Counted from the stretch's first letter, positions 9,831 through 17,570 are shown. The stretch: DNA of 44,748 nt from Nocardioides sp. Root122 (GCF_001425025.1 NZ_LMDE01000001.1:1-44748), one strand, 5' to 3'. The notes: generated by a model not told the origin, from the letters alone. A program made the numbers and translations.

Positions 9831-9861
9831 CAGCCCGGGTCTCGTGACGGGACCCGGGCTG
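9831..9861. terminator. Hairpin terminator between katG and the MOSC gene
   Basis: An 11-bp perfect stem, CAGCCCGGGTC / GACCCGGGCTG, with a 9-nt loop lies 14 nt after katG and between two convergent genes. No U tract follows, as is usual in high-GC actinobacteria; the position supports bidirectional termination. Confidence 0.8.
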
Positions 9862-9895
9862 CTGCGCTCCCGGACGTCGTACGACGCGGGGTCGG

Positions 9896-10360
9896 TCAGG
9901 TCCCGTGACCCCCGTCGGCGACGGCCTCGTCGCCGACCCGGATCGTGCCCGAGGAGAGCAGCCGGAAGACGGTGCCGCCGCGCGGTGACCTCAGCGCCTG
10001 CATGGCTCCCGGTCCGAGGTCGTCGTCGAGGAGCCGGCACGGGGCGGCGATGCGGACGACCTCGAGCTCGACGTCGCCGATCCGCAGGCGCTCGCCGGGA
10101 CGGGTGGGGAGCGGGCCGTGGGTGAGGGTGAGGTTGCGCCTGGTCAGGCCCGGGTCGACCGGCCGGCCCAGTGCCTCGGCAGCCGCGGCCAGGTCGTCGA
10201 GCGCCTGCACGGTGACGTGGCGGTGCCGGGTCCCGTGGTAGCGGTCGCCGACCAGTCCCACGCCGGCCTCTGCCTGCACCGAGTCGACCGACCTCGTCGG
10301 CAGCCGCCGGCCGGGCGCGACGTGGATGGCGTGGACGAGGGGCGGAGCCGGGGAAACCAC
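9896..10360 (-). CDS. MOSC-domain protein
   Basis: A 154-residue protein consisting of a MOSC domain (molybdenum cofactor sulfurase C-terminal-like). Family features are GVGLVGDRYHGTRHRHVT near the start, NLTL, and the APCRLLDD segment carrying the conserved Cys. MOSC proteins bind sulfur or molybdenum cofactor and can act in N-hydroxylated compound reduction; a specific substrate cannot be given. GTG start. Divergent from the DinB-like gene with overlapping promoters. Confidence 0.85.
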   Translation of the reverse strand: MVSPAPPLVHAIHVAPGRRLPTRSVDSVQAEAGVGLVGDRYHGTRHRHVTVQALDDLAAAAEALGRPVDPGLTRRNLTLTHGPLPTRPGERLRIGDVELEVVRIAAPCRLLDDDLGPGAMQALRSPRGGTVFRLLSSGTIRVGDEAVADGGHGT

Positions 10361-10366
10361 GCTGCG

Positions 10367-10376
10367 ACCGTACGTC
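10367..10376. promoter_or_regulatory. Overlapping divergent promoters of the MOSC and DinB-like genes
   Basis: On the minus strand TACGGT (10372-10367) ends 6 nt before the MOSC GTG, a leaderless -10. On the plus strand TACGTC (10371-10376) ends 10 nt before the ATG at 10387. The two elements share two bases, so the 26-bp gap must serve both genes. Confidence 0.45.
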
Positions 10377-10386
10377 GTGGGCGGGC

Positions 10387-10989
10387 ATGATCACGACCAT
10401 GACGACGGACCCGAAGGCCGACCTCCAGCGCTACCTCCGCACCGCCCGGGAGGCGCTGCTGTGGAAGCTCGACGGCGTGGCGGAGCGCGACCTGCGCCTG
10501 CCCCGCACGCCGACCGGCACCAACCTCCTCGGCATCGTGCGCCACGTGGCCAACGTGGAGATCGGCTACTTCGGACCGACGTTCGGTCGCGCGTGGCCCG
10601 ACCCCGACCACCCGCTCGTCGTGGACGACGCGGACTACGAGGCCGACCCGCAGGCGGACTGGTGGGTCCCGGCGGAGGTCTCGGCGGTCGAGGTCGTCGA
10701 CTTCTACCGCCGGGTGATGGACTTCGCGGACGCCACCATCGAGGCGTTGCCGCTCGATGCGGCGGGCTCGGTGTCGTGGTGGGGCGACGAGGAGGTCTCC
10801 CTCCATCTCGTCGTCACGCACGTCATCGCCGACATCACCCGCCATGCCGGGCACGCCGACATCCTGCGCGAGGAGATCGACGGCTCCGCAGGCCTGCGCT
10901 CCGACGTCTCGAACCTGCCCGACGACGTGGACTGGGCGGCGTACGTCACCCGGCTGCGGCAGGTCGCGGAGCAGTTCCCGGCCTCGTGA
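10387..10989 (+). CDS. DinB-family (DUF664-like) protein
   Basis: A 200-residue four-helix DinB/YfiT-like protein. Typical features: N-terminal helix with LLWKLDGVAERDLR, the GTNLLGIVRHVANVEIGYFG segment carrying the first metal-type His, and the C-terminal VVTHVIADITRHAGHADILRE helix with further His residues. These proteins bind a divalent metal; some are thiol transferases, but no reaction can be assigned here. ATG 10399 is a possible alternative start. A second relative occurs at 16660. Confidence 0.85.
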   Translation: MITTMTTDPKADLQRYLRTAREALLWKLDGVAERDLRLPRTPTGTNLLGIVRHVANVEIGYFGPTFGRAWPDPDHPLVVDDADYEADPQADWWVPAEVSAVEVVDFYRRVMDFADATIEALPLDAAGSVSWWGDEEVSLHLVVTHVIADITRHAGHADILREEIDGSAGLRSDVSNLPDDVDWAAYVTRLRQVAEQFPAS

Positions 10990-11004
10990 CCCCGGGCGCG
11001 CGAC

Positions 11005-11607
11005 TCAGCCCGCGGTGTCGACCAGGGCTTCGACGAGCACCCGCAGCGCCGCGAGCTGGCGGCGCATGTGGGAGGGGTCGCCCGTGGAGCGGCACAGGAT
11101 GAAGGCGCCCTCGAAGGTGACGAAGACGTGGTCGGCCAGGGCGGCGAGGTCGTGGCCGGTGTCGCCGAGGGCGTCGCGCAGGAGAGTGGCGATCGCCTCG
11201 CGCCAGGCGACGACAGCGCCGAGGATGGCGCCGGTCGACTCGGGGCCGGCGAGCTGGCGCTCCGTCAGCACCGAGACGTAGAGGCAGTTGGACTGCGCCG
11301 ACATGATCTCGTCGCCGCGGCCCTCGAAGTGGCGCACGAACTCCACGATCCGCGCCCGGGGGTCGTCGAGGTGGGCGACGGCGTCGAGGCCGTCGTGCAG
11401 CGTCTGGACGTCGTGCGACGCGTAGCGCTCGACGAGCTGCTCGCCGAGGTCGGCCTTGGAGGTGAAGTGGTGGAAGAAGGCACCCTTCGACGACCCGGCC
11501 TCGGCGATGACCTGGTCGACCGACGTCGCGGCGAAGCCGTTGTCGGTGACCAGGCGCTCGGCGGCGTCGAGCAACCGGATGCGGGTGGCGGTTCCGTCGC
11601 GTGGCAT
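11005..11607 (-). CDS. TetR-family transcriptional repressor
   Basis: A 200-residue TetR repressor. The N-terminal helix-turn-helix shows RIRLLDAAERLV, ATSVDQVIAEAG and SKGAFFHHFTSKADL; the remaining about 140 residues are the divergent ligand-binding domain. It is divergent from the homocysteine S-methyltransferase-like gene, with two dyad operators in the 71-bp gap, so it most likely represses itself and that gene until a ligand binds. Ligand unknown. Confidence 0.93.
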   Translation of the reverse strand: MPRDGTATRIRLLDAAERLVTDNGFAATSVDQVIAEAGSSKGAFFHHFTSKADLGEQLVERYASHDVQTLHDGLDAVAHLDDPRARIVEFVRHFEGRGDEIMSAQSNCLYVSVLTERQLAGPESTGAILGAVVAWREAIATLLRDALGDTGHDLAALADHVFVTFEGAFILCRSTGDPSHMRRQLAALRVLVEALVDTAG

Positions 11608-11621
11608 GACACCACTTGTAC

Positions 11622-11659
11622 CAGACCGGACGGTCTGCTAAAACAGACCAATCAGTCTG
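11622..11659. promoter_or_regulatory. Two tandem TetR-type operators
   Basis: Site 1, CAGACCG-GA-CGGTCTG (11622-11637), is a perfect dyad; site 2, CAGACCAATCAGTCTG (11644-11659), keeps the outer CAGAC/GTCTG. Centres are 22 bp apart, about two helical turns, so two repressor dimers could bind the same face. They lie between the divergent repressor and target genes. Confidence 0.8.
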
Positions 11660-11678
11660 AAACCTTCGGGAGGGTCCG

Positions 11679-12683
11679 ATGACCACAGGTTCGATGGGTG
11701 CAGGTTCGATGGGTGCAGGTTCGACGGCGGCGGCCTGGCGGCTGCCGGAGGTCGCCGTGGGGTGGGTGACCGACGCGGGCCTGGAGACCGACCTGATCTT
11801 CCACCGGGGGATCGACCTGCCGGACTTCGCCGCCTTCCCGCTGGTCGAGGACGAGCACGGCCGCCGGGAGCTGGACAACTACTACCGCGGCTTCGTCGAC
11901 GTGGCGGCCCGGGCCCGCGCGGGACTGATGCTCGAGACACCGACATGGCGGGCCAGCCCCGACTGGGGCACCCGGCTCGGTTATGACGCCGAGGCGTTGC
12001 ACAGGGTGAACCGACGTGCCGTGGAGGACCTGCGCGATCTCGCCGACGAGGTGCGCGACACCGTCGCCGCCGCCGTCGTGGGCGGCTCGGTCGGACCACG
12101 AGGCGACGCCTACCGCGCCGCCGAGATGGAGGCCGACGAGGCGGCCGACTACCACCGACCGCAGCTGGCCGCCTTCGCCGACGCGGGCGCGGACCTCGCG
12201 ACGGCGTACACCCTGACGACCGTCGCCGAGGCGGTCGGGATCGTGCGCGCCGCCGCCGACGTCGCCCTGCCGGTCGCCATCGCGTTCACCGTCGAGACCG
12301 ACGGCCGGCTGCCCGACGGCACGCTGCTCGGCGCCGCGGTCACCGAGCTGGACGAGGCCACCGGCTCCGCCGCCGCGCACCTGCTCGTCAACTGCGCCCA
12401 CCCCGACCACGTCGCTGCCGGACTCGACGGGGACGCGTCCTGGACCGGTCGGGTCGCCGGGTTGCGGGTGAATTCCTCGCGCCTGAGCCACGCCGAGCTC
12501 GACGACGCGGAGGAGCTCGACGAGGGCGACCTCGCCGACCTGGCCGCCATCACGCGGGGCCTGGCCGCCCGGCTGCCGTCCATCCGGATCATCGGCGGGT
12601 GCTGCGGGACCGACGTACGCCACGTCGCGGCGATGTGGGCGGACGGGTCGCCCGTCGCCGCCGGTCGGACGGGCACGCAGTAG
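11679..12683 (+). CDS. Homocysteine S-methyltransferase family protein
   Basis: A 334-residue zinc-dependent methyltransferase-fold protein. Zinc-ligand motifs are present: VNCAHP (single Cys after Asn) and GGCCGTD near the C-terminus; the N-terminal DAGLETDLIFHRGIDLP matches the family opening. Members move methyl groups from S-methylmethionine or similar donors to homocysteine; the real donor here is not known. A GGGAGGG site precedes ATG 11679; two further in-frame ATGs (11694, 11709) follow within a tandem repeat. Expression is probably controlled by the divergent TetR protein. Confidence 0.87.
   Translation: MTTGSMGAGSMGAGSTAAAWRLPEVAVGWVTDAGLETDLIFHRGIDLPDFAAFPLVEDEHGRRELDNYYRGFVDVAARARAGLMLETPTWRASPDWGTRLGYDAEALHRVNRRAVEDLRDLADEVRDTVAAAVVGGSVGPRGDAYRAAEMEADEAADYHRPQLAAFADAGADLATAYTLTTVAEAVGIVRAAADVALPVAIAFTVETDGRLPDGTLLGAAVTELDEATGSAAAHLLVNCAHPDHVAAGLDGDASWTGRVAGLRVNSSRLSHAELDDAEELDEGDLADLAAITRGLAARLPSIRIIGGCCGTDVRHVAAMWADGSPVAAGRTGTQ
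11688..11732 (+). repeat. Three 15-bp tandem repeats at the methyltransferase start
   Basis: Two identical copies of ggttcgatgggtgca followed by a diverged third copy encode GSMGA-GSMGA-GSTAA. Each of the first two units carries an in-frame ATG, so the start region is both repetitive and offers several starts. Confidence 0.8.
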
Positions 12684-12727
12684 GCCGGCCGACACCGACC
12701 GGGCACTTGGTCCCCGGTCAGGCCGGC
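12684..12727. terminator. Nested hairpin terminator between convergent genes
   Basis: An inner stem GACCGGG (12697-12703) / CCCGGTC (12713-12719) is enclosed by GCCGGCC (12684-12690) / GGCCGGC (12721-12727). It begins right after the methyltransferase stop and covers the lipoprotein gene's stop codon, so it can terminate both convergent transcripts. Confidence 0.6.
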
Positions 12728-13812
12728 ATGCGGGCGCGCAGGAACCGCACGGTGCGCTCCATGGCGGCGACGAAGGCCGGCCCGAACGCGTGCCCGTCGT
12801 CGTACCACTCGAGCGTCGAGTCGACGCCCGCCTCGGTCAGCGCCCGCTGGGTCGCGCGGGTCCACGCCGGCGGACAGGTGTCGTCGAACCGGCCGTGCGC
12901 CAGGAGCACCGGCTCGGTGATCCGGTCGAGCTCGGGCCGCGAGGAGATGCCTTGCCAGAACTCCGGATCGTCGTCGGGCAGGCCGTGGCGGCCGCGGAAG
13001 CCCGCCCGCAGCTCGGTGACGGGTGCGTCGGGACGCTGGAAGTGGTCGAAGTTCTGCCCCTCCAGGCTCGAGACCGACGCCCAGGCCACGCCGGCCGCGA
13101 CCAGCCCGGGCTCGGCCTCCAGCGCCTTGAGCACCACGCCACTGCCCATCGACCGGCCGAACAGCGCGATCCGGGCCGGGTCGACCCGGACGTCGTGCGA
13201 GTCGCGCAACGCGTGGACGGCGGCGACGACGTCCGCGCTGTAGCCGAGCCGGACGGCGGTCTCGATGCGTGGGTCGTCGGTGGACTCGGCGTGGTTGCGG
13301 TAGTCGACGTGGAGCGCGACGTAGCCGCGATCGGCGAGGAAGCCGCGCTCGCGCGTCATGCCCTGGCCGCGGACGTAGAAGGCCGGGTCGATGTAGCCGT
13401 GGGCGAGCACCACGGCGGGGAAGGGTCCCCGCCCCCGCGGCACGTTGAGCACCCCGCTGATCCGCAGCGGTGGCGAGCCGGCGCCCGAGGTCGTCGAGGC
13501 GAACGTGACGTCGTACGACGTGTAGGTGGGGGTGCGCTCGCGGACCGCGCCCAGCCGCAGGTCGCCGCCGGTGAGGTCCGCGTCACCGAGCGCCGCCACC
13601 GAGATCGGGTGCGGTGGCACCGTCGGCTGGGAGGTCGGCCGGGAGGTCGGCCGGGAGGTCGGCGCCGTGCTCGGCGACCCGGTCGAGGGCCTTGTCGACG
13701 GCGAGGCCGGGGAGCCCGTGGGCTCCGGGTCCGCCGAGCAGGCGCCCAGCAGCGGCGCGGCCAGCACGGCCGCCGTGGCCAGCCGGGCGGCTCGCCGCCG
13801 GGGAGCGTCCAT
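12718..13812 (-). CDS. Alpha/beta-hydrolase lipoprotein (prolyl-oligopeptidase-like)
   Basis: A 364-residue exported hydrolase. The N-terminus is a lipoprotein signal with lipobox LLGAC (Cys25), followed by a Pro/Ser/Thr linker containing TSRP-type repeats, then an alpha/beta-hydrolase domain with oxyanion region VVLAHGYIDPAF, nucleophile elbow GRSMG, acid in HGRFDDTCPP and final His in DDGHAFGP. The fold is of the dienelactone hydrolase/S9 peptidase type; the substrate is unknown. It should be anchored on the outer face of the membrane. A CACACT element 6 nt before the start looks like a leaderless -10. Confidence 0.9.
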   Translation of the reverse strand: MDAPRRRAARLATAAVLAAPLLGACSADPEPTGSPASPSTRPSTGSPSTAPTSRPTSRPTSQPTVPPHPISVAALGDADLTGGDLRLGAVRERTPTYTSYDVTFASTTSGAGSPPLRISGVLNVPRGRGPFPAVVLAHGYIDPAFYVRGQGMTRERGFLADRGYVALHVDYRNHAESTDDPRIETAVRLGYSADVVAAVHALRDSHDVRVDPARIALFGRSMGSGVVLKALEAEPGLVAAGVAWASVSSLEGQNFDHFQRPDAPVTELRAGFRGRHGLPDDDPEFWQGISSRPELDRITEPVLLAHGRFDDTCPPAWTRATQRALTEAGVDSTLEWYDDGHAFGPAFVAAMERTVRFLRARMPA

Positions 13813-13856
13813 GCCACCAGTGTGCGGGACCCGACCCAGTCGGACTCGGACCGTCC

Positions 13857-13883
13857 GGTCACACCTCGCGCCGCCCGATCGTC
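13857..13883 (+). promoter_or_regulatory. ECF41-type promoter of the sigma factor gene
   Basis: GGTCACA, 16 nt, CGTC matches the published ECF41 target promoter (TGTCACA-n16-CGTC) at all but the first base and with exact spacing. It lies 36 bp before the sigma factor start. An equally exact copy precedes the next gene (14791), indicating autoregulation. Confidence 0.82.
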
Positions 13884-13919
13884 AGGACGGGTGAGGACCG
13901 GACACGAGAGGGTGATCCC

Positions 13920-14783
13920 ATGGACCAGACGGAGATCTTCGAGGCGGAGCGACCGCGCCTCGTCGGCATCGCGACCCGGGTGCTGGCCGACCACGCCGAG
14001 GCCGAGGACGTGGTGCAGCAGGCATGGCTCCGGCTCGACCGCGCGGTCAGCCGCGACGACACCGAGATCGACAGCCTGCCCGCCTGGCTGACCACCGTCA
14101 CCACGCGGCTGTGCCTGGACCGGCTCCGCGCGCGTACGCCGGTCCCGGTCGAGGACGTCGAGCTCGGCGACCGCCCCGACCTCGCGGGCACCGCGCCCGA
14201 CCCGGCGGAGGACGTCGCGCTCGCCGACACCGTCGGCATCGCGCTGCAGGCGGTCATCGACCGGCTGTCACCGCGCGAGCGGGTCGCCTTCGTGCTGCAC
14301 GACAGCTTCGGCTTCGAGTTCACCACCATCGCCGCGGTCCTGGACACGACACCCGCGGCGGCCCGCAAGCTAGCCTCGCGGGCCCGTGCGAAGGTCGCCC
14401 AGCCGTCGTCCTCCGACGCGCTCGCCGACTGGGAGGTGGTGGACGCCTTCATGGACGCCGCCCGCGGCGGTGACGTCGAGCGGCTGCTCCAGCTGCTGGC
14501 GCCCGACGCCGTGGTCGGCGCGGACGAGGCCGCGATCCTCATCGGCACGCCGGCCAGCATCCAGGGCCGAGACGAGGTCGCCAGCTTCTTCAACGGCAGC
14601 GCCCAGACCGCGCTCGCGGTGTTCGTCGGCGACCGGCCCGCGTCGGCGTGGTACCTCAAGGGCGAGGCGAAGGTCGTCTTCGACTTCGACGTCGCCGACG
14701 GTCAGGTCCGCGGCATCACGTTCCGGGCCGCGCCCGACGTGCTCGCCGAGGTCGTCCGCCGCGACGGCGCCGACCCGCGCTGA
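13920..14783 (+). CDS. sigJ: ECF41-like RNA polymerase sigma factor with SnoaL-like C-terminal domain
   Basis: A 287-residue extracytoplasmic-function sigma factor. Sigma2 is at about residues 5-70 (AEDVVQQAWLRLDRA, LPAWLTTVTTRLCLDRLR), sigma4 at about 105-160 (LSPRERVAFVLHDSFGFEFTTIAAVL, TPAAARKLASRAR), and a SnoaL-like (NTF2-fold) extension at about 170-285, which in the ECF41/SigJ group modulates activity in place of an anti-sigma factor. The usual WLPEPL linker motif and DGGGR motif are not evident, so this is a divergent member. The start follows a GAGAGGG ribosome binding site. It is probably autoregulated from the promoter at 13857. Confidence 0.9.
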   Translation: MDQTEIFEAERPRLVGIATRVLADHAEAEDVVQQAWLRLDRAVSRDDTEIDSLPAWLTTVTTRLCLDRLRARTPVPVEDVELGDRPDLAGTAPDPAEDVALADTVGIALQAVIDRLSPRERVAFVLHDSFGFEFTTIAAVLDTTPAAARKLASRARAKVAQPSSSDALADWEVVDAFMDAARGGDVERLLQLLAPDAVVGADEAAILIGTPASIQGRDEVASFFNGSAQTALAVFVGDRPASAWYLKGEAKVVFDFDVADGQVRGITFRAAPDVLAEVVRRDGADPR

Positions 14784-14790
14784 GCCGACC

Positions 14791-14817
14791 GGTCACACCG
14801 CCGCCGCCCCGATCGTC
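14791..14817 (+). promoter_or_regulatory. ECF41-type promoter of the DUF1059 gene
   Basis: GGTCACA, exactly 16 nt, CGTC, the same elements and spacing as upstream of the sigma factor, 31 bp before the next start codon. The two promoters also share flanking CCG and CCGATCGTCAG. This marks the small downstream gene as a direct target of the neighbouring sigma factor. Confidence 0.8.
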
Positions 14818-14848
14818 AGAAGCGTAGACACCGACCGAGGAGATCCCC

Positions 14849-15085
14849 ATGAAGACCATGACCTGCCGCCAGCTCGGTGGCCCGTGCGACCTCGCCCACC
14901 GCGGCAAGACCCACGACGACGTGATCAACGCGCAGGACCAGCACCTCAAGCAGGCCGAGAAGGACGGCGACGCCGCCCACCAGCCCGCCCGCGACGAGAT
15001 GAAGGGCCGCTGGCGTCACCCGAAGAAGTCGCTGGGCTGGTACCGCGACATGAAGCAGGCCTTCGCCGCCCTCCCCGAGGACTGA
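14849..15085 (+). CDS. DUF1059-family small protein
   Basis: A 78-residue soluble protein opening with MKTMTCRQLGGPCD, the two-cysteine pattern typical of DUF1059, followed by a Lys/Asp/His-rich helical segment and a C-terminal WYRDMKQAFAALPED. No enzymatic role is known for the family; the paired Cys could bind metal or sense redox state. A GAGGAG site precedes the ATG. Directly preceded by an ECF41-type promoter identical in layout to that of the sigma factor, so it is most likely a sigma factor target. Confidence 0.78.
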   Translation: MKTMTCRQLGGPCDLAHRGKTHDDVINAQDQHLKQAEKDGDAAHQPARDEMKGRWRHPKKSLGWYRDMKQAFAALPED

Positions 15086-15097
15086 CGCGGCGGCGGG

Positions 15098-15412
15098 TCA
15101 GCGGGAGCGGCGGTCCGACAGCACCCAGGCGGCGCCGGCGGCTGCCGCGGTGACCCCGAGGACCGAGGGCCAGGTGCCGACCTTCTTGGCGAGCGGGTGC
15201 GAGACGCCCATCGCGGTCCAGTACGCCGCGGTGAGGCCGGCCGTGAGCGGCGCGCCGCCGACGGCGTACCACTGGCGCGCGGCCACGACGTTGGCGCCGA
15301 GCATCGCGACGCCGCCGAGAGGGCGTACGCCGGTCCGCTGGGCGAGCGCGAAGCCGCCGACGAGGCCGCCGGCGAGCAGGGGGGCGGTGGGGACACGGGT
15401 CAGGTCGAGCAC
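15098..15412 (-). CDS. Small membrane protein of unknown function
   Basis: A 104-residue protein with three or four hydrophobic segments (about 10-27, 34-46, 53-68, 80-98), ending in SDRRSR. No family recognised. GTG start at 15412; TAGGCT 8 nt upstream on the minus strand could be a leaderless -10. Convergent with the DUF1059 gene, 12 bp apart. Confidence 0.65.
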   Translation of the reverse strand: MLDLTRVPTAPLLAGGLVGGFALAQRTGVRPLGGVAMLGANVVAARQWYAVGGAPLTAGLTAAYWTAMGVSHPLAKKVGTWPSVLGVTAAAAGAAWVLSDRRSR

Positions 15413-15464
15413 TCCTCGAGCCTAGCCAGCGCCCCCACCGCCGTCCCGGCGGAGGTGGCTGCGA

Positions 15465-16562
15465 TCAGTTGTGGCCGACGCGGCCCTTGCTGCCGGCGCC
15501 CCAGCAGACCTTCCCCACGCAGTCGATCGCGTGGTAGCCCAGGTCGCTGACCCGCTGCCAGGTGGCACCGCCGTCGCTGGTGATGCTGGACCCGACCGAG
15601 CCGTCGTAGTCGCCGGTCGCGACGGCGTGCCGCCAGCCGTGGAGCACGGTGACGTCCTCGCCGACGTGCGTCAGGTCGCCGCCGGTCGTCCAGGTGCGCC
15701 CGTTGCGGGTGTACGCCGTGGTGTCGGCGGTGTCCTTGGCATCGGCGAAGTCGCCGCCGACCGCGATGCCCCGGTGCGGGGACGCGAAGGCGCCTGCGAA
15801 GCCGCCGGCCGCGTCACCCGCGGGGATGCCGGACTCGACGGCGGTCCAGGTCAGGCCGCGGTCGACCGACTTCAGCACCCGGGACTTCGCACCGCCCGTG
15901 ATGATGAAGGCCGCGCGCCCGGCCGTGACCAGGCAGTCGCCGCTGGCGGCGAAGCCGAACTCCGCGTCGGAGGCGGGCATGCCCTTCGAGGGCAGCACCT
16001 CCCACGTGCGGCCGCGGTCGTCCGTCGACAGGATCCGCAGCTTGCCGTCGACCGGGTCGCTGACGGCGAGGCCGCGACGGCCGCTGCCGTAGAAGGCCAT
16101 GCAGTCGTAGAACGCCTTCTCGTCGGTGTTGCGGAACGACTCGGTCCACGAGGCGCCGCCGTCGGTCGAGCGGTAGATTCGCGAGGCCTCGCCCGGCCCG
16201 ATGGCCAGCACGTGGGCGACCTTGCCGTGGACCTCGACGTCGCGGAACGACAGGCCCGCGGTGTCGGCGGGGCTGACGTCGGTCCACGTCTCGCCGCGGT
16301 CGGTGGTGCGGAAGACCCGCGCCGGACCGCCATCGGTGAGGCTCTCGCCGGTGACCCAGGCCTCCTTGCGGCTGACCGCCTCCAGGCCGCGGAAGTTCTG
16401 GTCGGCGTCGAGGACCGTCTCGGTCCAGCCGTCCTTGAACGGGTCGTGCTTCGCGGGCTTGGCGCCGGCGTGGCCGGGTGCGGCCGAGGTGCTGGCGGGG
16501 AGGGTGAGGGCCAGTGCGGTCAGCACTGCCACGGGGATGAGGGTCGCTCCGAGTCGTCGCAT
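15465..16562 (-). CDS. Secreted BNR/sialidase-type beta-propeller protein
   Basis: A 365-residue exported protein. An N-terminal signal peptide (MRRLGATLIPVAVLTALALT, cleavage near AAPG) precedes repeated blades with Asp-box-like motifs such as STDGGASWTESF, TTDRGETWTDVS, SVDRGLTWTAVE and TSDGGATWQRVS, the pattern of BNR and photosynthesis-system-II-assembly (YCF48/HCF136-like) propellers. No catalytic sialidase residues are evident, so it is probably a binding or structural propeller outside the cell. The start is placed at 16562 because it gives an intact signal peptide and has a GGGTGG site upstream. Confidence 0.85.
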   Translation of the reverse strand: MRRLGATLIPVAVLTALALTLPASTSAAPGHAGAKPAKHDPFKDGWTETVLDADQNFRGLEAVSRKEAWVTGESLTDGGPARVFRTTDRGETWTDVSPADTAGLSFRDVEVHGKVAHVLAIGPGEASRIYRSTDGGASWTESFRNTDEKAFYDCMAFYGSGRRGLAVSDPVDGKLRILSTDDRGRTWEVLPSKGMPASDAEFGFAASGDCLVTAGRAAFIITGGAKSRVLKSVDRGLTWTAVESGIPAGDAAGGFAGAFASPHRGIAVGGDFADAKDTADTTAYTRNGRTWTTGGDLTHVGEDVTVLHGWRHAVATGDYDGSVGSSITSDGGATWQRVSDLGYHAIDCVGKVCWGAGSKGRVGHN

Positions 16563-16646
16563 CCGGCCACCCTGCTCCGCGGCCTCCCCCTTGTCCAGAC
16601 CCGACACGGCGGGGGCATGCGGTCCCCGATCGTCCGCAACCGGGCC

Positions 16647-16652
16647 TAGCGT
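16647..16652 (+). promoter_or_regulatory. Leaderless -10 promoter of the DUF664 gene
   Basis: TAGCGT ends 7 nt before ATG 16660, with no ribosome binding site in between, matching the leaderless pattern seen at several other genes here. Confidence 0.6.
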
Positions 16653-16659
16653 CGGGGTC

Positions 16660-17253
16660 ATGACGACGGACGAGACGACCGGGCCGGCCGCACCGACGTG
16701 GGTCCCACCGTGGTGGGAGCCCCCGCTGGCCGGCACCGAGGTGGAGCACCTCCTGGGTGCGCTGGGCCGCCTGCGCGCGACCTTCCGGTGGAAGACCGAC
16801 GGCCTGGACGAGGACGCACTCCGGCGACGCCCGCTCCCGTCGGCCCTGTCCCTGGGTGGGCTGCTGCTCCACCTCGCCATCTGCGAGGACTTCATCCTCA
16901 CCACCAAGCTGCGGGGCGAGGAGCTGGGTGAGCCGTGGCGCTCGATGGGCTGGGACGGCAGCGACGACGAGTGGGAGTTCGAGCGCCCCGGCTCGATGAC
17001 GGCGAGCGAGCTCTACGCGACGTACGACGAGGCGGTGCTGCGCGCCGAGGACCGCATCGAGGCGGCCCTCGCCGAAGGCGGGCTCGACCTGGTGGCGCAC
17101 GTCGACGACGGCAACGGCAACCACCCGCGGCTGCGCCGCCTGCTCTTCGACCTGCTGGAGGAGTACGGCCGGCACACCGGCCACGCCGACCTCCTCCGGG
17201 AGGCGGTCGACCGGCGGGTCGGCGAGGACCCGCCGGACGGCTGGAGGCCCTGA
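16660..17253 (+). CDS. DUF664/DinB-family protein
   Basis: A 197-residue DinB-superfamily protein: FRWKTDGLDEDALRRRPLPSAL in the first helix, LGGLLLHLAICEDFI with a metal-type His, and the C-terminal LLEEYGRHTGHADLLREAVD. This arrangement is typical of DUF664 proteins common in actinobacteria, which bind a metal but lack a general assigned reaction. The start is placed at 16660 because of the leaderless promoter and because upstream frame is antisense to the propeller gene. Confidence 0.87.
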   Translation: MTTDETTGPAAPTWVPPWWEPPLAGTEVEHLLGALGRLRATFRWKTDGLDEDALRRRPLPSALSLGGLLLHLAICEDFILTTKLRGEELGEPWRSMGWDGSDDEWEFERPGSMTASELYATYDEAVLRAEDRIEAALAEGGLDLVAHVDDGNGNHPRLRRLLFDLLEEYGRHTGHADLLREAVDRRVGEDPPDGWRP

Positions 17254-17260
17254 GAGCGCC

Positions 17261-17470
17261 CTACTCGGAGGGCTCCGGGGTGTCGACGTCCGCGCACTTC
17301 ACCTTGGGGTTGATGCCGGTGTAGTTGAGCGGTCCCGCGACGATGTTGAGCGCGATGTCGCTGGCCTCGGAGCAGTTGGTCTTCGCGTCGTCGAAGTAGC
17401 CGCGCTGGAAGGCGGCGAAGGCGCCGATGACCAGCCAGATCACCACCAGGATGCTGATGAGTCGTCCCAT
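17261..17470 (-). CDS. Small single-span membrane or exported protein
   Basis: A 69-residue protein with one N-terminal hydrophobic helix (MGRLISILVVIWLVIGAFAA), then an extracytoplasmic tail with two cysteines (TNCSEAS and VKCADVD) that could form a disulfide. A GAGGAGG ribosome binding site supports ATG 17470. Similar small proteins occur in actinobacteria but no function is known. Confidence 0.75.
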   Translation of the reverse strand: MGRLISILVVIWLVIGAFAAFQRGYFDDAKTNCSEASDIALNIVAGPLNYTGINPKVKCADVDTPEPSE

Positions 17471-17564
17471 GGTTCCTCCTCGTGTCGTGCGACCTGTGGG
17501 TCGCTCGACCGAGCATCGCGCCGCCGCAGGTGGCGTGCCACCCACCCAGGGGTAGGGCGGGCCC

Positions 17565-17570
17565 TAGGGT
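17565..17570 (+). promoter_or_regulatory. Leaderless -10 promoter of the DUF1304 gene
   Basis: TAGGGT ends 6 nt before ATG 17577; no ribosome binding site lies between. Confidence 0.6.

Noticed and set aside
11608..11678. Possible riboswitch (SAM or cobalamin) before the methyltransferase gene.
   Set aside because: The gap is only 71 bp and is filled by two repressor operators; no aptamer core.
13629..13672. 12-bp tandem gggaggtcggcc units that could be a regulatory repeat.
   Set aside because: They lie inside the lipoprotein gene and encode its TSRP linker; an ordinary coding repeat.
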